From a virus, in IMG/VR virus record IMGVR_UViG_3300022857_000016, positions 1 to 43,124 of that record: a DNA stretch of 43,124 nt. One strand, given 5' to 3'. The notes below the pieces were generated by a model that saw only the letters and a program-made list of their open reading frames with translations, made no database searches and was not told the origin of the DNA. Below, in pieces: positions 40,969-43,124 of the stretch. The stretch's first letter is position 1. The number at the start of each line of letters is the position of its first letter. Position numbers and translations under genes: made by a program.

Positions 40969-41072
40969 TTACCCATAAAACTCTCATCTAGCCACATTCC
41001 CAGCCGTAATTACCGTGTAGAACTTACACAGAGAACAGCAGAACGGTACCCAGACGAGCTTTTTATGGGTAA
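40969..41072. repeat. 12-bp inverted repeat flanking an intergenic stretch
   Basis: TTACCCATAAAA at 40969-40980 is repeated inverted at 41061-41072. The 80 bases between them contain no supported gene. A related TTTGGGTAATTA lies at 41090. It could form a long-range hairpin in the leader of the gene at 40499. Confidence 0.6.
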
Positions 41073-41104
41073 TCTATACCTGAGGTATTCTTTGGGTAAT
41101 TATT

Positions 41105-41326
41105 TCAAGAGAACCTTATCTTATTGTACACTTTACCGTCGAGAACTTCCCTGAAGAAATTAGTATTACAGTCATTTTCTTCGAGTAATGACTTAAAGGC
41201 GATACTTACCTCGTTTATTGATCGTAAGTGACCTGCCCAGTCGTGAGGTCTCCCGTAAGTTTCCTCGAAAGCTCCGATTAGGTCTAGATACGCGTTGAGT
41301 AGCGCTTCTTGTTGTGCTTTATTCAT
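41105..41326 (-). CDS. Small helical hypothetical protein
   Basis: The gene encodes 73 residues from the ATG at 41326 (AGGAG seven bases upstream; TAATG overlap with the upstream stop), rather than the longer open frame to 41383. It is helical and acidic (AYLDLIGAFEETYG, RSINEVSIAFKSLLEE). No family is recognised. Confidence 0.6.
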   Translation of the reverse strand: MNKAQQEALLNAYLDLIGAFEETYGRPHDWAGHLRSINEVSIAFKSLLEENDCNTNFFREVLDGKVYNKIRFS

Positions 41327-41574
41327 TAGTTTACTCCTATTTCTGGTGTCATATCGTACACATGGACGTATTCTATTACACATCCGTCTATATCTGCTGT
41401 GTTACAGAGGTTTTCCAGTGATAATAACCGGTCTGATACAGCAAATACGTGAGTTACTCCTACATGGTCTCTCGATAGTACAGCTTTACAGGCAAATTCT
41501 GCTAAAGCCTCTATAATTTCCTCCTGTGTTACGCCAATGTTGTCTTCGCTGAGTGGTGTGAGTAGCATATACAT
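41326..41574 (-). CDS. Small acidic hypothetical protein
   Basis: The gene encodes 82 residues with AAGGAACATTATC before the start. The pattern LTPLSEDNIGVTQEEIIEAL followed by strand-like FAVSDRLLSLENL and a C-terminal YVHVYDM strand suggests a compact alpha/beta domain. No family is recognised. Confidence 0.6.
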   Translation of the reverse strand: MYMLLTPLSEDNIGVTQEEIIEALAEFACKAVLSRDHVGVTHVFAVSDRLLSLENLCNTADIDGCVIEYVHVYDMTPEIGVN

Positions 41575-41585
41575 GATAATGTTCC

Positions 41586-41741
41586 TTATATGAGCTTAAA
41601 GCCGTTGAGATAGTTAACAAAGCTGATGCGCTTACGGCGGAGAATAGTGGTTAGTAGAAACTCCCATACGTCCGCGTCGTCCTTGTACGGGAACACAAGG
41701 TACCAAGTACCGTATACACGTTTTAGTTCTGTTTTCATCAT
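41586..41741 (-). CDS. Small hypothetical protein (51 aa)
   Basis: AAGGAG precedes two consecutive ATGs at 41741 and 41738. The product is basic and aromatic (RVYGTWYLVFPYKDDADVWE). The AAGGAGACTAT leader recurs before the gene at 42231. No family is recognised. Confidence 0.6.
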   Translation of the reverse strand: MMKTELKRVYGTWYLVFPYKDDADVWEFLLTTILRRKRISFVNYLNGFKLI

Positions 41742-41748
41742 AGTCTCC

Positions 41749-41856
41749 TTAGTAGATGATTACTTCGTATTGCTTAGGAGAGAACTCATTAAGCAACTTA
41801 CTGTTGGTGGTCTTCGCTACTAAGACACGGGTCAAGCGATGGTAAATGAAATACAT
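41749..41856 (-). CDS. Very small basic peptide (35 aa)
   Basis: AAGGATCTATC precedes the ATG, and the frame ends seven bases before the next start. The product is MYFIYHRLTRVLVAK followed by a polar tail. Support is the ribosome site and fit between neighbours. Confidence 0.45.
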   Translation of the reverse strand: MYFIYHRLTRVLVAKTTNSKLLNEFSPKQYEVIIY

Positions 41857-41865
41857 GATAGATCC

Positions 41866-42231
41866 TTAGATAGAGATTAAGCCGATGAAGTAGACGTCAG
41901 GAGAGTAGCTCCTCCCCTTCACACTACACGAGTAGAAGATAGCTGTATTACCCACATGCTTCTCCATTCTTGCCATGATATCCTCAGTAGATAACGTGGT
42001 ACCGAACGTATTGTTCACTGTCCTAGTGACAATAGCTCTTATTTTCTTATCTGAACAAGTAACCATGATCCGATCGCCCATATCATAAAGTCCTAGTACA
42101 GTAGCTGCTTTAGAGGCTTGCGAGCCAGGAAGCGCTTGAAGACGCTGTATATCCAACACTTGCTTAGGGTTGAATATCTCAGAGAGAGCCTCAGTAGAAT
42201 TGAGGAATAGGTTGCTGGTAACGGTGGTCAT
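41866..42231 (-). CDS. Early-region hypothetical protein
   Basis: The gene encodes 121 residues from the ATG at 42231 (AAGGAGACTATA upstream), rather than the open frame to 42264. It has a helical N-terminus (LNSTEALSEIFNPKQVLDI) and strand-rich middle (DRIMVTCSDKKIRAIVTRT) and C-terminal part. No family is recognised. The 78 bases upstream of it are non-coding. Confidence 0.6.
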   Translation of the reverse strand: MTTVTSNLFLNSTEALSEIFNPKQVLDIQRLQALPGSQASKAATVLGLYDMGDRIMVTCSDKKIRAIVTRTVNNTFGTTLSTEDIMARMEKHVGNTAIFYSCSVKGRSYSPDVYFIGLISI

Positions 42232-42309
42232 TATAGTCTCCTTAGTAATGACAATATCGAGCAATAGCGCTCTTGGAAGCCCTCAAAAGAAGGCAACCAG
42301 CAAAGCTAT

Positions 42310-42660
42310 CTAGAACACATAGTCAACCTCTATAGTCAGGCAAGCACTATCATGCTCCCTAAGTGCTTCGGTTAGGATCTCACCACCAGTAAACAGCACA
42401 ACACCACGAGCAGCTGCCTCTTGACAGGCATACACAGCCGCTGCCTCGTATGTGCGGAACGAACGAAGGGAACGACTATCGTTATTCATAAGGTCGTTAA
42501 TACAGACAGACCACACAGTCAAAGCACCAAGCTCACAAGCTACCTCGTTACGAGCAAAGTGGAAGTCAGCAAGTGACATCTCAGTACCTACATCAATAGC
42601 TAAAGAGTTCAAAGACTCTTCGTATTGACCAGCAGGTGTGTTTTTATAATTAGCATTCAT
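42310..42660 (-). CDS. Early-region hypothetical protein
   Basis: The gene encodes 116 residues with GGAGAATTAAA before the ATG. It is acidic and mixed alpha/beta, with TYEAAAVYACQEAAARG and a strand-like C-terminus LTIEVDYVF. It is more GC-rich than the replication genes. No family is recognised. Confidence 0.6.
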   Translation of the reverse strand: MNANYKNTPAGQYEESLNSLAIDVGTEMSLADFHFARNEVACELGALTVWSVCINDLMNNDSRSLRSFRTYEAAAVYACQEAAARGVVLFTGGEILTEALREHDSACLTIEVDYVF

Positions 42661-42661
42661 T

Positions 42662-42829
42662 TTAATTCTCCAAGGCGGTTAAGCCCATTATAGACGAAGC
42701 AGACAAGAGTCCACCACAAGAAACAAGTATAAGACAGTCAATCACAGCGAAGTCGAACAAGGCACCTAAGGCACCAAGACCGAGCAGGGTACAGCCAATA
42801 AAGCCGAAAGTATTAAAGAGAAAAGACAT
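42662..42829 (-). CDS. Small membrane protein
   Basis: The gene encodes 55 residues from the ATG at 42829, with GGAG six bases before it. Two hydrophobic segments fill most of the protein (FGFIGCTLLGLGALGALF and VIDCLILVSCGGLLSASSIM). The frame stays open to a GTG at 42961, and an ATG at 42946 would add another hydrophobic stretch, so the start is uncertain. It is the most upstream leftward gene that can be supported. Confidence 0.5.
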   Translation of the reverse strand: MSFLFNTFGFIGCTLLGLGALGALFDFAVIDCLILVSCGGLLSASSIMGLTALEN

Positions 42830-42984
42830 AACGAACTCCAAAGAAAGACAGGACAAGAGCGTCCAACCAACCACCGACCTAGAGAGACAACGAACCACAA
42901 GGAAGGGGGGTACACCGAAACAGAGAAGGGGTATACCAAACCACATCTTTGATTCTTTCACACACAGAGACAGATACCCATCAA

Positions 42985-43124
42985 CACTCTCTATTAAAAC
43001 ACTCTCTATTAAAACACTCTCTATTAAAACACTCTCTATTAAAACACTCTCTATTAAAACACTCTCTATTAAAACACTCTCTATTAAAACACTCTCTATT
43101 AAAACACTCTCTATTAAAACACTC
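42985..43124. repeat. 15-bp tandem repeat array at the right edge (nine copies and a part)
   Basis: The unit CACTCTCTATTAAAA is repeated nine times without change from 42985 to 43119, plus five bases, and runs off the window. The 155 bases before it (42830-42984) hold no gene I can support beyond the open frame noted for 42662. On the - strand each unit reads TTTTAATAGAGAGTG, which resembles the 3' half of the phage promoter. Such arrays occur near the terminal repeats of T7-like genomes. Confidence 0.9.

Noticed and set aside
42985-43124. CRISPR-like array
   Set aside because: The 15-bp units are directly tandem without spacers, and no cas gene is present.

Overview
The window is a low-GC segment of a lytic, podovirus-like phage of a Gram-negative, probably aquatic bacterium. 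Evidence for this: a T7-type single-subunit RNA polymerase, a T7-type primase-helicase, a family A DNA polymerase with proofreading domain, a 5'-3' exonuclease, a gp2.5-like SSB, large ejection-type virion proteins with a lytic transglycosylase, and an endolysin/holin set. No integrase, repressor or host gene is seen. Several small proteins (35092-35884) belong to families common in phages of freshwater and marine proteobacteria; the exact host cannot be read from the sequence. It is probably not a complete genome. The left edge cuts a tail-fibre gene inside a 51-bp repeat array and the right edge lies inside a 15-bp tandem array. Large terminase, portal, scaffold, capsid and tail-tube genes are absent, so they probably lie outside.

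Layout. 1-20518 (+ strand): truncated GC-rich tail fibre with an S74 chaperone, small membrane and holin candidates, M15 endolysin, PhoH-like ATPase, a tail nozzle-like protein, a DUF1983-type fibre with its chaperone, four smaller virion genes, and two giant genes. A strong terminator at 20529-20569 ends this late block. 20568-42829 (- strand, converging): a tRNA-Arg(UCU), nrdB, nrdA with a fused glutaredoxin, the RNA polymerase, primase-helicase, exonuclease, DNA polymerase, dCMP deaminase, a MazG-like protein, and then a long run of tightly packed small genes with the SSB. One isolated + strand gene (39051, terminase-small-like) with its own promoter and terminator sits in this block.

Most interesting. 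(1) The 1372-residue protein at 16400-20518, at the end of the virion-protein operon, carries a set of single-subunit RNA polymerase signatures: Asp720, Lys812/Tyr820 and His1032-Asp1033, spaced much as in T7 RNAP. I read it as a candidate virion-packaged RNA polymerase, analogous to N4 vRNAP but distinct in context. (2) A separate 732-residue T7-like RNAP is encoded at 24200-26398, and seven copies of a conserved 13-bp element (core GGTACCTAATA) lie on the correct strand before gene blocks; these are likely its promoters. Together they suggest a two-polymerase cascade. (3) The 1408-residue ejection-type protein begins with a staphylococcal-nuclease-like domain that keeps the catalytic Arg, Glu and Arg.

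How the genes work together: RNR plus glutaredoxin, dCMP deaminase and MazG shape the dNTP pool. Polymerase, primase-helicase, exonuclease and SSB replicate the genome and recycle host DNA. The phage RNAP probably drives middle and late blocks from the GGTACCTAATA sites. The transglycosylase and the two giant proteins probably help genome delivery, and the M15 enzyme with the holin-like proteins lyses the cell.
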